A stretch of DNA of 64,000 bases from Exiguobacterium sp. 9-2 (GCF_036287235.1 NZ_CP142850.1:1691127-1755126); one strand, 5' to 3'; shown: positions 8,356 to 17,255, numbered from the stretch's first letter. A program made the numbers and translations. The notes: a model not told the origin generated them from the sequence alone.

Positions 8356-10248
8356 TTACTTGATGATCGTCAAAATCTGTGTATTTGCCGTCGTGACCGT
8401 CTCGTCCGTCGGTAGAATTTGCGCATAACTCTGTGTGTTCGTAATGATGATTGGTGTGATCGTCTCGAGTCCATGTGTCTCAATCGCTGTCGCATCAAAC
8501 GTCATGAGGAAATCACCTGTCGTCACCGCCTCACCTTCTTTGACGTGAAGTGTAAACGGTTTGCCGTCAAGTGTCACCGTCTCAAGACCGACATGAATCA
8601 AGACTTCGACGCCACTCGTTGACCGTAGCCCGATTGCGTGACCGGACGGGGCAATCATGACGATAGTCCCATCAAATGGTGCGGTTACCACATTGCCAGT
8701 TGGACGAATCGCTATCCCTTGTCCCATCGCACCGGATGCAAAGACAGGATCCGGTACATCCGATAAGGCAACAATTGTTCCTTCAAGCGGTGCACGCAGT
8801 GTCTCTTCGTTCGTTAGTGTCGCACTGACTTCTTGTTCAGCAACAGGGGTCGCTGTCGTTTCCGTTGCGACGACAGGTGATGCTTGTTCACCGAAACCGA
8901 ATACTTGAATCAAGACAATCGGCAGGATCAAGGCAATCGCTGTTCCAATCAATAAACCGATGATGGACGACGGGTAGTCGGAATCGATTCCATTGACGAG
9001 CGTCAATGGTCCCGGTAATCCGGCGTAAGCAAAGTAATACGGTTTAAAGAAACTCGCCGTGACGGCGCCGATCGCACCAGAGATACAACCGTAGATGAAT
9101 GGTTTCTTAAAACGAAGCGTCACACCATAGATGGCTGGTTCTGTAATGCCGAAGATACCTGTTAGTCCTGCTGAGACACCGACTTTTTTTGTTTCTTTGT
9201 TTCGTGCTTTTAAGATGACGCCGATGACAGCACCGATTTGGGCGATGACGGCAATCGTTTGATACGCCTGGAATGAATCACGACCATATTGTTCGAAGTT
9301 CGCAAGCACCATCGGCGTGACACCCCAGTGGACACCGAAGATGACGATGACTTGCCAGAAGCCACCAATGATCAGACCAGCGACCGCAGGAGCATTCTCT
9401 GCTAAGTAGTTATACCCATTTGCAATCCCTTCTGCACCAAGTGTCGTAATCGGTCCGATCAAGAGAATCGTGAATGGAACCATCAACACCATACTAAAGA
9501 ATGGCACGAACAATGGACGAACGACTTCGTGGATCGTCTTGTTCAGGAATCGTTCGACGTAGGACAAAATCCAGACGAGGAATAATGGAGGTAAGACCGA
9601 TGATGTATAAGTTGTTCCGGATAAAGCAATTCCTAGAAACGTGATGGATTCACCTGCAGTAATTCGCGCCGCGATGTCTGCCCACGTTGGACTGACCAGT
9701 GCTGCACTACACGCAACGGCAATGAATGCATTGACTTTAAAATGGTTCGCTGCCGTGATGGCAATGAAAATTGGCAAGAACGTAAAAGGCGCCCACGAGA
9801 TAAAGCTGAAGACTTCATAAGTGCCCGTCTTCACGAATGCCGGAAAAGCAAGTGTCGCTAAAATCAATGTTCCCTGCAGAATCCCTGCTGCAGCTAAGAT
9901 ATAAACGAACGGTGCAAATACGGCTGACATCGTCGCTATGATTCGGTTAAGGACCGTCCCTTTCGGTGCCTCTTCCGTGTCCGGTTGCTCTAGATCGACG
10001 AGTTTCACAAATTCTTGATGGACTTCTCCAACGTGTTGACCAATGACGATTTGAAATTGCCCGCCAGACTCAACGACCGTAATGACGCCAGGTAATGCAC
10101 TGACCGTTTCTTTGGCTACTGGATCTGAACGTTTTAAGACAAGACGAAGTCGTGTAGCGCATCGAACAGCACTGATGATATTCTCTTCTCCTCCGACCGC
10201 TTCTAAAATCGAGTGCGCCAGTTTTTGATAATCGCGAACCTTGCCCAT
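8356..10248 (-). CDS. bglP: Beta-glucoside PTS transporter, IIBCA fusion (BglP-like)
   Basis: A 630-residue fusion in the order IIB (residues 1-80, phosphorylated Cys30 in VRCATRLRLV), IIC (about 100-450, roughly ten membrane segments with GITEPAIYGV) and IIA (about 480-630, phospho-His in VLIHVGLETV). It imports and phosphorylates beta-glucosides at the expense of PEP. The start ATG is preceded by GGGGAGG. First gene of a two-gene unit with the GH1 hydrolase. In B. subtilis bglP is controlled by LicT antitermination; I see no RAT-terminator structure in this leader, and a GntR gene is divergent instead. Confidence 0.93.
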   Translation of the reverse strand: MGKVRDYQKLAHSILEAVGGEENIISAVRCATRLRLVLKRSDPVAKETVSALPGVITVVESGGQFQIVIGQHVGEVHQEFVKLVDLEQPDTEEAPKGTVLNRIIATMSAVFAPFVYILAAAGILQGTLILATLAFPAFVKTGTYEVFSFISWAPFTFLPIFIAITAANHFKVNAFIAVACSAALVSPTWADIAARITAGESITFLGIALSGTTYTSSVLPPLFLVWILSYVERFLNKTIHEVVRPLFVPFFSMVLMVPFTILLIGPITTLGAEGIANGYNYLAENAPAVAGLIIGGFWQVIVIFGVHWGVTPMVLANFEQYGRDSFQAYQTIAVIAQIGAVIGVILKARNKETKKVGVSAGLTGIFGITEPAIYGVTLRFKKPFIYGCISGAIGAVTASFFKPYYFAYAGLPGPLTLVNGIDSDYPSSIIGLLIGTAIALILPIVLIQVFGFGEQASPVVATETTATPVAEQEVSATLTNEETLRAPLEGTIVALSDVPDPVFASGAMGQGIAIRPTGNVVTAPFDGTIVMIAPSGHAIGLRSTSGVEVLIHVGLETVTLDGKPFTLHVKEGEAVTTGDFLMTFDATAIETHGLETITPIIITNTQSYAQILPTDETVTTANTQILTIIK

Positions 10249-10277
10249 ATTGTGTACCTCCCCTGAATATGACGCGT

Positions 10278-10313
10278 TGAATACCCTTTCATTTTAATTG
10301 TACATGCACAATT
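10278..10313. promoter_or_regulatory. Likely GntR/UTRA operator (10296-10313) with a weak cre-like site (10278-10291)
   Basis: AATTGTACATGCACAATT is palindromic at 16 of 18 positions and resembles operators of UTRA-type GntR regulators. On the minus strand it contains TACAAT, a possible -10 for bglP. TGAATACCCTTTCA resembles a catabolite-response element but misses the central CG. Operator role is inferred from position between divergent genes. Confidence 0.6.
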
Positions 10314-10414
10314 AATCAATACATAAATAATTTAATTAACTATTCTATTTTGGAGACATCAATAATATGCTAAACTCACATTAGAAATCAGTTCGTGAGA
10401 AAAGAAGGTGTCCT

Positions 10415-11125
10415 ATGCTGAAATACCAGCAAACTGCCGATGAAATCGAGCAATACATAGAAAAACATGAGTTAAAGCAAGGCGACAAACTACCTATCCT
10501 CGAAGAACTAATCCGGCAGTTCGCCGTCAGTAAAACGACGATGACAAAATCACTCGAATTGCTTGAACGAAAAGGCATCATCTTTCAAGTCCGTGGAAGC
10601 GGGATTTTTGTCCGTAAGACGAATCGGACCGGCTATATTCGACTGTTCTCGACTCAAGGATTCAAGCAGAATCTCGTCGGTCATACGATTGAGTCAACTG
10701 TTCTCGTACTCGAACCAATCGATGCAACGGATAATATCGCGAAGAATCTTGGGATCGAATCGGGTGAGACAGTCTATTACGTTAAGCGAATCCGTTTCAT
10801 TGACGGCAAAATCCTCTGTCTCGAAGAGTCTTATTATCGTCAATCGATCGTTCCGTACTTAAATCGCGAAATCGTCGAACAATCGATTTTCGAATACTTA
10901 GAGACAGCACTCCAATTGAACATTGGATTCTCGGATATGTACATGCACGTCGGGAAATTAAGCGCAGAGACGGCTCGTCATCTGGATCTCGCCGAGGGCG
11001 ATCCTGGATTGACGATCGAGACAGTCTTTCACTTAACGAATGGTCGTCCGTTCGACTATTCCGTCATAACCTACCACTACGAACATTCACACTTCGTCGT
11101 CCAGGCGAACGGACTATATTTATGA
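10415..11125 (+). CDS. GntR-family regulator with UTRA domain
   Basis: A 236-residue regulator. Residues 1-70 are a GntR winged helix (YQQTADEIEQYIEKHELKQGDKLPILEELIRQF). A UTRA ligand-binding domain follows (about 90-230, VYYVKRIRFIDGKILCLEESYY). Members sense phosphorylated sugars. Divergent from bglP with a palindrome between them, so it most likely represses the beta-glucoside operon until a 6-phospho-beta-glucoside appears. ATG with AAGGTG upstream. Family certain; ligand and target inferred. Confidence 0.88.
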   Translation: MLKYQQTADEIEQYIEKHELKQGDKLPILEELIRQFAVSKTTMTKSLELLERKGIIFQVRGSGIFVRKTNRTGYIRLFSTQGFKQNLVGHTIESTVLVLEPIDATDNIAKNLGIESGETVYYVKRIRFIDGKILCLEESYYRQSIVPYLNREIVEQSIFEYLETALQLNIGFSDMYMHVGKLSAETARHLDLAEGDPGLTIETVFHLTNGRPFDYSVITYHYEHSHFVVQANGLYL

Positions 11126-11143
11126 GGAACGGAGCAAACTTGA

Positions 11144-11599
11144 ATGAATGGTGAACTTATTCAATACTATGGAATGCTCATCCTCGGAATCATTACACTT
11201 TTTGGCGGCGTTTTTTTTACGATTAGTACATGGAAAGACTCAACAGAATCATTTAAAACCAAACTTCAATTCATCTTGATCACGTTATTTGGAGTTGGAC
11301 TACTCTACTGGACGGTTCCTAGCCTTACGCAGATCGTTTTCAAGAACCATGCTGTCATCAAAGGTGACTGTTATGTAGAGGAAAACTCGGGTAAGACTCA
11401 CTCCATTTCTATTATTTTCGACTCAACAGAGGATTATGAGGATTTCACCTTCCTAGAAAATCCGGAATTAGGAGCGTACGGAGAAGACGTGCCCTATTAT
11501 TGTCGCGTCATTTCAACGAAGAATCATCAGTTCCCGATTTCCTATAAAATTTATGATTCTAAGACCCATAAACAACTCTCCTCTTCTAAAGACGATTAA
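11144..11599 (+). CDS. Hypothetical membrane protein, two transmembrane helices
   Basis: A 151-residue protein. Helices at about 8-30 (GMLILGIITLFGGVFFTI) and 42-62, then a roughly 80-residue polar domain beginning KNHAVIKGDCYVEENSGKTHS with two cysteines. Topology suggests a small extracytoplasmic or cytoplasmic beta-rich domain. It starts 18 bases after the GntR gene, so it may be cotranscribed, but its AT-rich composition and unknown family give no functional link. Ends at a strong terminator. Confidence 0.65.
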   Translation: MNGELIQYYGMLILGIITLFGGVFFTISTWKDSTESFKTKLQFILITLFGVGLLYWTVPSLTQIVFKNHAVIKGDCYVEENSGKTHSISIIFDSTEDYEDFTFLENPELGAYGEDVPYYCRVISTKNHQFPISYKIYDSKTHKQLSSSKDD

Positions 11600-11603
11600 A
11601 ACA

Positions 11604-11640
11604 AAAAGGATTGCATGAGCCAGTGCCATGCAATCCTTTT
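11604..11640 (+). terminator. Intrinsic terminator
   Basis: AAAAGGATTGCATG (11604-11617) pairs with CATGCAATCCTTTT (11627-11640); loop of nine. Confidence 0.85.
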
Positions 11641-11685
11641 GAAGTTCTTACAGCAATGATCCAATCATGGCCTCATTTTGTGATT

Positions 11686-12027
11686 TTATAATCGAATCTC
11701 TTCTTTACTAGAATTTTCGAGGTACAGTTCCCCATCAAACGTCGTCAAGGCAACCACTTTCCCGTCTTTTTCATACCACGCTGTTGCGCCTTCACGATCG
11801 AGTTCTTTCCAACCGGCTTGTCGGATCCGAGTTCCATACAGTAAACCCGGTCCATCGGTTTCCGAGACAAGTCGAGTTTTGATCTTCCACTCACCTTGTA
11901 TTTCAATTGCCGTAGCAAATCGCGGCACCGGAAAACCAGATACTTGTGATTCTTTAAAACTGACATACCAACCACCAATTATTACAATGAGACCGATAAC
12001 CAGAATTGCGATCCATTTCTTTTTCAT
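11686..12027 (-). CDS. Small membrane-anchored hypothetical protein
   Basis: A 113-residue protein with a lysine-rich start and one N-terminal helix (KKKWIAILVIGLIVIIGGWYV) that could be an uncleaved signal anchor, then an exported-looking domain rich in short beta segments (EWKIKTRLVSETDGPG, TAWYEKDGKVVALTTFDG). The ATG has AAGGAGGAG upstream. No lipobox cysteine. I do not recognise the family. Convergent with the gene at 11144. Confidence 0.65.
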   Translation of the reverse strand: MKKKWIAILVIGLIVIIGGWYVSFKESQVSGFPVPRFATAIEIQGEWKIKTRLVSETDGPGLLYGTRIRQAGWKELDREGATAWYEKDGKVVALTTFDGELYLENSSKEEIRL

Positions 12028-12351
12028 ATGTACTCCTCCTTCACTTTTCCATCTGAGTTTTTAACTTACCAAAATATGGTCCTCCTGCCCTCCTTCTATA
12101 GGCGGATTACTGATTTTTTAAATTATGAAAACACATGAAAATTGTTTCGATTTTAAGAAAACATCTAAAAAAATTTCAATTTTTTTCATAAAAAATGCAC
12201 ACCCCTGTTCGTCCTTAGAGCATCAACGGTTTGACAACCCCCGGCATAGAGCCGTTTTCAGTCATTTTCAATTGGTTAAGCACATTGTTAACTTGACTTC
12301 ATTTCTCCCTATGGTACGATACAAACTTATCAAAGGGAGTGAACAGAACTT
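12028..12351. promoter_or_regulatory. Intergenic region with the promoter of the ProP-like gene
   Basis: AT-rich, no convincing small gene. On the plus strand TTGACT (12293-12298), a 16-base spacer and TACGAT (12315-12320) form a good sigma-A promoter, followed by AAAGGGAG before the ATG at 12352. The rest shows only weak partial repeats. Confidence 0.65.
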
Positions 12352-13737
12352 ATGAAATTCAGAAAAGAAAAAGTCAATGTCGTTGACATGCAGCAAACCA
12401 AAAAGAGTGTCTACGCGACCGGAATTGGGAATGCGATGGAATGGTTCGATTTTGGTCTTTATTCCTATCTCGCAATCATCATCAGTCAAAACTTCTTTAG
12501 CGCTGTTGAAAATGATGAACTGAAGCTTGTCTTTACTTTTGCGACCTTTGCGATCGCTTTTTTAATGCGACCAATCGGCGGAATCGTCTTTGGACGCATC
12601 GGAGATCGACTTGGACGGAAGGTCGTCTTAACGACGACAATTGTTATGATGGCCGGTTCAACGCTTATCATCGGATTATTACCGACCTACGATCAAATTG
12701 GAATTTGGGCACCCATCCTTTTACTATTAGCCCGCATCTTACAAGGGTTCTCGACTGGCGGAGAATATGCCGGAGCAATGGTCTACATTGCCGAGTCGTC
12801 ACCTGATAACAAACGGAGTGCTCTTGGAAGTGGTCTTGAAATCGGAACACTCGGTGGGTACATTCTTGCCTCATTACTTGCTACAACACTTTTTGTCACT
12901 TTATCAGATGATCAAATGGCATCTTGGGGATGGCGGATTCCATTCATCCTTGGAGCACCACTCGGTTTATTCGGTCTCTATTTACGTCGTCATTTGGATG
13001 AGTCGCCAATCTTCGAAAATGAGATTAATGAAAATACAGAAGAACCCGCGACATTCCGCGAAATCTTACGCGATCATAAGCGTGATATCATCCTTTGTTT
13101 CATTGCTGTCGCGTTCTTCAACATTACGAACTATATGCTCTTGTCCTACATGCCATCATACCTTGATGAAGTCATTGGTATGTCAAGTTCGACAAGTACG
13201 ATTCTCATCACCGGTGTCATGGTGATCATGATTCCACTCGCTTATTTCTTCGGAAAACTAAGTGATAAAAAAGGCAATCGCAATATCGTCCTCTTCGCGT
13301 TAGCAGGACTATCGTTGCTTTCGATCCTGTCGTTCTTCTTGATTGGTCTTAAACCACTCTTGTTCGTCGGAATCGGAATCTTCATCCTCGGATTCTTCTT
13401 GGCGATCTTTGAAGGAACGATGCCTAGTCTCCTACCAAGTATCTTCTATACGGATGTCCGCTACCGGACACTATCCGTGACGTTCAATGTCTCGGTCTCG
13501 ATCTTCGGTGGAACGACGCCACTCGTTTCGACTTGGCTCGTCCATGAGACGCAAAATCCGCTCGCTCCTGCTTTCTATCTAACAGCAGTCAGCGTCATCG
13601 GGTTCGTCACGTTCTTCTTCCTCTTTAAAAATACAGCCGGTAAAGCACTTAAAGGATCGCATCCGACTGTATCGAGTGAAAAAGAAGTCGCGTCGATCGC
13701 AAAAAAACCAGACGATGCCCTTTGGTGGGCAGAATAA
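12352..13737 (+). CDS. MFS metabolite:H+ symporter, ProP-like
   Basis: A 461-residue protein with 12 predicted helices. It begins the conserved core with [20 protein letters not shown], has [18 protein letters not shown] between helices 2 and 3, and [22 protein letters not shown] in helix 4, all hallmarks of the metabolite:H+ symporter subfamily that includes ProP (proline/betaine uptake) and citrate or shikimate permeases. The C-terminal coiled coil that senses osmolarity in E. coli ProP is absent; the tail is short and polar. Own promoter and terminator. Compatible-solute uptake is the likeliest role, not proven. Confidence 0.85.
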   Translation: MKFRKEKVNVVDMQQTKKSVYATGIGNAMEWFDFGLYSYLAIIISQNFFSAVENDELKLVFTFATFAIAFLMRPIGGIVFGRIGDRLGRKVVLTTTIVMMAGSTLIIGLLPTYDQIGIWAPILLLLARILQGFSTGGEYAGAMVYIAESSPDNKRSALGSGLEIGTLGGYILASLLATTLFVTLSDDQMASWGWRIPFILGAPLGLFGLYLRRHLDESPIFENEINENTEEPATFREILRDHKRDIILCFIAVAFFNITNYMLLSYMPSYLDEVIGMSSSTSTILITGVMVIMIPLAYFFGKLSDKKGNRNIVLFALAGLSLLSILSFFLIGLKPLLFVGIGIFILGFFLAIFEGTMPSLLPSIFYTDVRYRTLSVTFNVSVSIFGGTTPLVSTWLVHETQNPLAPAFYLTAVSVIGFVTFFFLFKNTAGKALKGSHPTVSSEKEVASIAKKPDDALWWAE

Positions 13738-13750
13738 TTGCTACAAGTAA

Positions 13751-13776
13751 GAGCCGTCTTCCGCAGAAGACGGCTC
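13751..13776. terminator. Bidirectional terminator
   Basis: GAGCCGTCTTC (13751-13761) pairs with GAAGACGGCTC (13766-13776), tetraloop CGCA, T-run after it. Serves the ProP-like gene and the convergent HAD gene. Confidence 0.85.
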
Positions 13777-13779
13777 TTT

Positions 13780-14412
13780 TTAGTAGACAGCACTCAGCTC
13801 TGTTACGATTCGGTCCGCGACTACGAGTTCCTGCTCTTGCGCAAAATCGAACTGGCAACCGATTGCTACTAGTCCGTTCGCTTGCGCCGCTTTGAAATCG
13901 GACAATCGGTCGCCGACGACGTATCCGGACGAGATGTCGTGCGTCTTACAAATCTCTCGTACGAGTGCTGATTTATCGCCGGAACGAATGTCTTCAATGC
14001 TATAGACATGATCGATATACGCCTCAAGACCATACGTCGTTACGATCGCTGATAGGTAGGACGGCCACCCGTTACTAGCGATATAGACCGAGTGACCCGC
14101 TTGTTTCAAACGAGCGAGCAACTCGACCGTTCCTGGATATAGACAACCATGCCCGGACTTGACTGCCTGCTCTAAGCTATGTCGAAACTTTTGATCCACA
14201 ACCTGTTGGTCTGCGGCTGAAAAATCCGGAAGTAATGTCTCCCATACTTTCGGTAGCGAGACGCCCATGATCTTCTGATAGAGCGCGAGTGGAGTCTCTC
14301 CTTCCCAGCGCCCCGTCTGACGCAATTCATGAAAGACCTCTTCTAACGTATGCGCAAGCACAGCATTTGTTTGAAACAATGTTCCATCCATGTCAAAAAT
14401 ATAGTGTGTCAT
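13780..14412 (-). CDS. HAD-superfamily phosphatase (phosphoglycolate phosphatase-like)
   Basis: A 210-residue protein with HAD motif I FDMDGTLFQT (D7, D9), motif II VYIASNGWP and the motif III/IV region GDKSALVREI ... VVGDRLSDFKAA. It has a small alpha-helical cap between residues 15 and 85, as in PGP/beta-phosphoglucomutase-like enzymes. It probably removes phosphate from a small metabolite. Its start overlaps the stop of the P-loop kinase gene by four bases, so it is translationally coupled and last in a three-gene operon. Confidence 0.88.
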   Translation of the reverse strand: MTHYIFDMDGTLFQTNAVLAHTLEEVFHELRQTGRWEGETPLALYQKIMGVSLPKVWETLLPDFSAADQQVVDQKFRHSLEQAVKSGHGCLYPGTVELLARLKQAGHSVYIASNGWPSYLSAIVTTYGLEAYIDHVYSIEDIRSGDKSALVREICKTHDISSGYVVGDRLSDFKAAQANGLVAIGCQFDFAQEQELVVADRIVTELSAVY

Positions 14413-14903
14413 TGACTCTCTCCTATCTGCTCACGCTTTATTATCTGAATCATGGCTTCTATGGATCTATCCTTAGCAATCAGACGATCCGTCGGGCGGT
14501 GATCCTGATCAATCCACCAGCGTTTCATATCCGTCTCAGAAAACTCCGTCGGCTGGCGCATTGCGTGGCGACGGACGGTTTCTTCGAATGAAACGTCAAA
14601 ATAATATGCCACGTACCGTGAAGTAAAGCGTCGTTCCAACCGGTCAATCATCTCACCGTACCAATCCTGTGCGAGAATTCCTTCTAGCAGAATCGTCGCA
14701 TGACGTCCGTCAGCAAGTTTGACCAACTCCTCGATCCAGCGAATCGTCGGATTTCCTGGTCCATCTTTTACGTTCAACATTTCTCTACGGATGACATCTT
14801 GCGAAAACAGGATACTATCCGGTAAGACCGATCGTAATGCCTTAGCTAGCGTCGTTTTTCCACTACCGGAGTTTCCACGGATGACGATCAAGCGCGACTT
14901 CAT
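14409..14903 (-). CDS. P-loop ATPase/kinase (zeta-toxin-like or small-molecule kinase)
   Basis: A 164-residue protein with Walker A GNSGSGKTT at residues 10-18, a QDVIRREML switch segment, TILLEGIL (Walker B-like) and a lid-like RRHAMRQPTEFSETDMKRWW. Proteins like this are annotated as AAA or chloramphenicol/uridine-kinase-like, and phosphorylate an unknown small substrate. Four-base overlaps with both neighbours (MBL gene upstream, HAD phosphatase downstream) show tight coupling. A kinase next to a phosphatase suggests the two act on related substrates, which is inference. Confidence 0.8.
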   Translation of the reverse strand: MKSRLIVIRGNSGSGKTTLAKALRSVLPDSILFSQDVIRREMLNVKDGPGNPTIRWIEELVKLADGRHATILLEGILAQDWYGEMIDRLERRFTSRYVAYYFDVSFEETVRRHAMRQPTEFSETDMKRWWIDQDHRPTDRLIAKDRSIEAMIQIIKREQIGESQ

Positions 14904-15712
14904 GTCGTGAACCAGTCTCCGTTCAAGGCAGCAATGTACCGCTCTGCAGAGCGCACTACAGCTTCAGACGCATCGGTTTCGATCTTCCGATGAAAGGCGT
15001 CATATAATTTTTCAAAGCGAAGCGGGCGTATCGTTTCTGCCATGCGCGCGACCGTCTTTGCAGGAAGCGGAATCATATTCGGATAACTGTACATGAAACT
15101 GACCCATGCCCGATCGGCAACGATTCGAATGATGTCTCCTGTCAACAAAAGTCCTGCTGACGCATCTTTTCGTTCACAGATGACTGCTCCTTTGAAGTGA
15201 CCACCGACGCGATGTAACATCAAATCTTCCGTTAACTCCAAGCGTTCACCACTCCAGAATACGATGCGCTCACTTGGTCGCGTCACGAACGACGCATCGT
15301 CTTCATGAATATAGATCGGTACGTCAAAAGCCTCTGCCCATTCGACTTGTGTCGCGTAATAATGCGGATGTGATAAAGCGATCGCCTGAAGCCCGCCTAA
15401 TTCGTCAAGCTGCTCTTTCGTTGCGGAATCAAGATATGTAATGCAGTCCCATAACAGGTTAAACGATTTTCCTTGGACGAGATATGCCGTTTGACCGATG
15501 CCGAATGCTGGTGTCGTCTGAATCGCATAGACACCTGCTCCGTCGTCCATAATGATATTTTGGTACGTTCCTGACGCTTGCATGGCAGCGAGTGTCGTCC
15601 ATGTTTGACCGGTCGGATTGACATACTGTCGTTCTTCTAAGCAAATCGGACACGTTTCGCGATGCGGATTGATTTGTTCGACACCACACGTCGTACAGAT
15701 GATGGTTTCCAT
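14900..15712 (-). CDS. Metallo-beta-lactamase-fold hydrolase with N-terminal zinc ribbon
   Basis: A 270-residue protein. Residues 1-30 hold two CxxC pairs (CTTCGVEQ ... CPICLEE), a zinc ribbon. An MBL-fold domain follows: ALSHPHYYATQVEW replaces the usual HxHxDH, later metal-ligand candidates are the histidine in HRVGGHFKG and the aspartate in LLTGDIIRIV. The ATG at 15712 is preceded by AAAGGA; the longer frame needs TTG at 15730. Relatives with the HPHYY variant are uncharacterised. First gene of the kinase/phosphatase operon, with a four-base overlap. Confidence 0.8.
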   Translation of the reverse strand: METIICTTCGVEQINPHRETCPICLEERQYVNPTGQTWTTLAAMQASGTYQNIIMDDGAGVYAIQTTPAFGIGQTAYLVQGKSFNLLWDCITYLDSATKEQLDELGGLQAIALSHPHYYATQVEWAEAFDVPIYIHEDDASFVTRPSERIVFWSGERLELTEDLMLHRVGGHFKGAVICERKDASAGLLLTGDIIRIVADRAWVSFMYSYPNMIPLPAKTVARMAETIRPLRFEKLYDAFHRKIETDASEAVVRSAERYIAALNGDWFTT

Positions 15713-15922
15713 ATCATCATTCCTTTCCAATTCGTAAATGATTTTCCTGATATATCATAACATATTCCAATTATAGGGATTGAATGTAGGGATTAAGATG
15801 CGCTCGCCGAAATGAACATGTATGAAGAATGAGATTATTATACCGATTTCGCCTCCTCTCATTGCGCGCTGGCTTACTTTATTCCTAAGGCAACGTCTTG
15901 ATGCTCTGCACAGGGTAAGACA

Positions 15923-15960
15923 AAAGCAGGTCGAACCACTGATGTGGCTCGACCTGCTTT
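15923..15960 (-). terminator. Terminator of the 142-residue hypothetical gene
   Basis: AAAGCAGGTCGA (15923-15934) pairs with TCGACCTGCTTT (15949-15960), with an inner CCAC/GTGG pair. Confidence 0.8.
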
Positions 15961-15962
15961 AT

Positions 15963-16391
15963 TTAATAAGACGTTCGATCGTCATTTATGACGCTTTGAA
16001 AATGTTCTGTGAACCGATTGATTGATTCTTCTGTATCAAGATTTCCAGAAAACCAGATCTTTTTGTCTTCCGAAAACGTAAGATGCAATGAGTCGTCTAT
16101 TGTAGACTGCACTTTAAGTGTAGCAATCGTATCTGACTTCATTAATGTCTTTTGTGATAGAGTGACCAGTTCATTCGTCAACGTTTCGCGTGTATCTTCT
16201 GACGTCTTTTCCTGGAGAAGATCAACTGTCTTATGAAGCAATACGGCTTTTGAGACTTGCGATAGATTCAACTCTCGAATTTCAAACATGTAGGCGTTCT
16301 CATGTTCATGCTGACGCTGGACGATGAATCGTGGAGAATGCACTAAATGTTGAACGAAGTGAACGAACATTTCGATGGTCATTTCGGACAT
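15963..16391 (-). CDS. Hypothetical cytoplasmic protein, 142 aa
   Basis: No signal peptide or membrane segment. The sequence is mixed helix/strand with a polar, acidic character (QEKTSEDTRETLTNELVTLSQ) and ends in a possible beta sandwich (ATLKVQSTIDDSLHLTFSED). A purine-rich GGGAGGG precedes the ATG by about eight bases, which supports translation. Single gene with its own terminator. I do not recognise the family. Confidence 0.65.
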   Translation of the reverse strand: MSEMTIEMFVHFVQHLVHSPRFIVQRQHEHENAYMFEIRELNLSQVSKAVLLHKTVDLLQEKTSEDTRETLTNELVTLSQKTLMKSDTIATLKVQSTIDDSLHLTFSEDKKIWFSGNLDTEESINRFTEHFQSVINDDRTSY

Positions 16392-16718
16392 ACCGAAACC
16401 CTCCCTTTTGCATGGATCAACGGACGAATGCCTTTAATCCTTTATGTGAATGGACAGTAAGAGTCCTGTATGAAATCAAGCAGGTGAATTGGGAAAAAAA
16501 CCTCCCTTCTGTAAAGTTATACCACAAAAACAAGTACAAAGTGTACATGTTTATGTTTCAAAACTAAGATTCGAATAGCCTCCGAATCTTGTTTATAGTA
16601 ACATAAAAGATACTAGTTTTAATCATAATTAACATACTCATTTGATAAAAAACTATATGACTGAATTATGTACACGGATGAAGAGTCAGAGATCATCTAT
16701 CCCTCTCTGACTCTTACA
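16392..16718. other. Gene-free region with two hairpins
   Basis: Contains a stem AAGATTCG (16566-16573) / CGAATCTT (16582-16589), and the terminator of the Rrf2 gene: AAGAGTCAGAGA (16681-16692) paired with TCTCTGACTCTT (16704-16715). The sequence between is AT-rich with no convincing ORF; it probably also carries the promoter of the gene ending at 15963. Confidence 0.6.
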
Positions 16719-17120
16719 TCAGTCATTCATCGTTGGCGCGATTAAATCTTGTAACGTGTATGCCTGCAGCGCATCCGTAAAGGACGTGAATGCTTGATCG
16801 AACGCTTGTCGTGTGTTTTGCAAACTACCATTTTTATTTGGAACTGTCACATTTTCAAGATAGGATACTTCTTCAAATAAATGAACGATTTCTCCTAACG
16901 TAATCGTTTCTGGGGATTTTGCTAATTTGAAACCTCCATTACGACCTTGTACGGAAATGATGAGACCAAACCTGCTCAATGAATGGACAATCTTCATCAA
17001 ATGATTTTTAGAAATATCATAATGGGTTGCCACTTCTTGAATTTGTACGAGTCGAGTCGGATGCGACGCTGCGAAAATAAGCACACGAATGGCATAGTCC
17101 GTAGAGCGAGTCATCTTCAT
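16719..17120 (-). CDS. Rrf2-family transcriptional regulator without any cysteine
   Basis: A 133-residue protein. The N-terminal winged helix (RSTDYAIRVLIFAASHP, ISKNHLMKIVHSLSRFGLI, QGRNGGFKLA) is clearly NsrR/Rrf2. NsrR and IscR carry three cysteines in the loop before the last helix to hold an iron-sulphur cluster. Here that loop reads SYLENVTVPNKNGSLQNT and the whole protein has no cysteine, so no such cluster can form. The ATG at 17120 has AAGAAGG eight bases upstream; a GTG at 17129 is less well placed. Divergent from the histidine-kinase operon. Ligand unknown. Confidence 0.85.
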   Translation of the reverse strand: MKMTRSTDYAIRVLIFAASHPTRLVQIQEVATHYDISKNHLMKIVHSLSRFGLIISVQGRNGGFKLAKSPETITLGEIVHLFEEVSYLENVTVPNKNGSLQNTRQAFDQAFTSFTDALQAYTLQDLIAPTMND

Positions 17121-17232
17121 CCATTTCACCTTCTTTTTCTTTCCTTTATATAGACATAGTACAGAAGCTCACTCATTTTCACAATCAATAGTATGGCTTA
17201 AAGTGTCGTTCATAGTGATTTTGCACATATGT

Positions 17233-17255
17233 ATATCTTTTATCTTAAAGGATAT
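17233..17255. promoter_or_regulatory. 23-bp palindrome, candidate Rrf2 operator
   Basis: ATATC-T-TTTA-(3)-TAAA-G-GATAT: nine of ten arm positions match in inverted symmetry. It lies in the roughly 290-bp gap between the divergent Rrf2 gene and the histidine-kinase operon. AT-rich interrupted palindromes are what Rrf2 proteins bind; the assignment is inference. Confidence 0.55.

Noticed and set aside
10278-10291. Catabolite-response element (cre) upstream of bglP
   Set aside because: Two mismatches including the central CG; kept only as a weak possibility in the operator note.
15822-16025. Plus-strand ORF of 67 codons near 15.8 kb
   Set aside because: No Shine-Dalgarno and it runs through the terminator of the opposite-strand gene.
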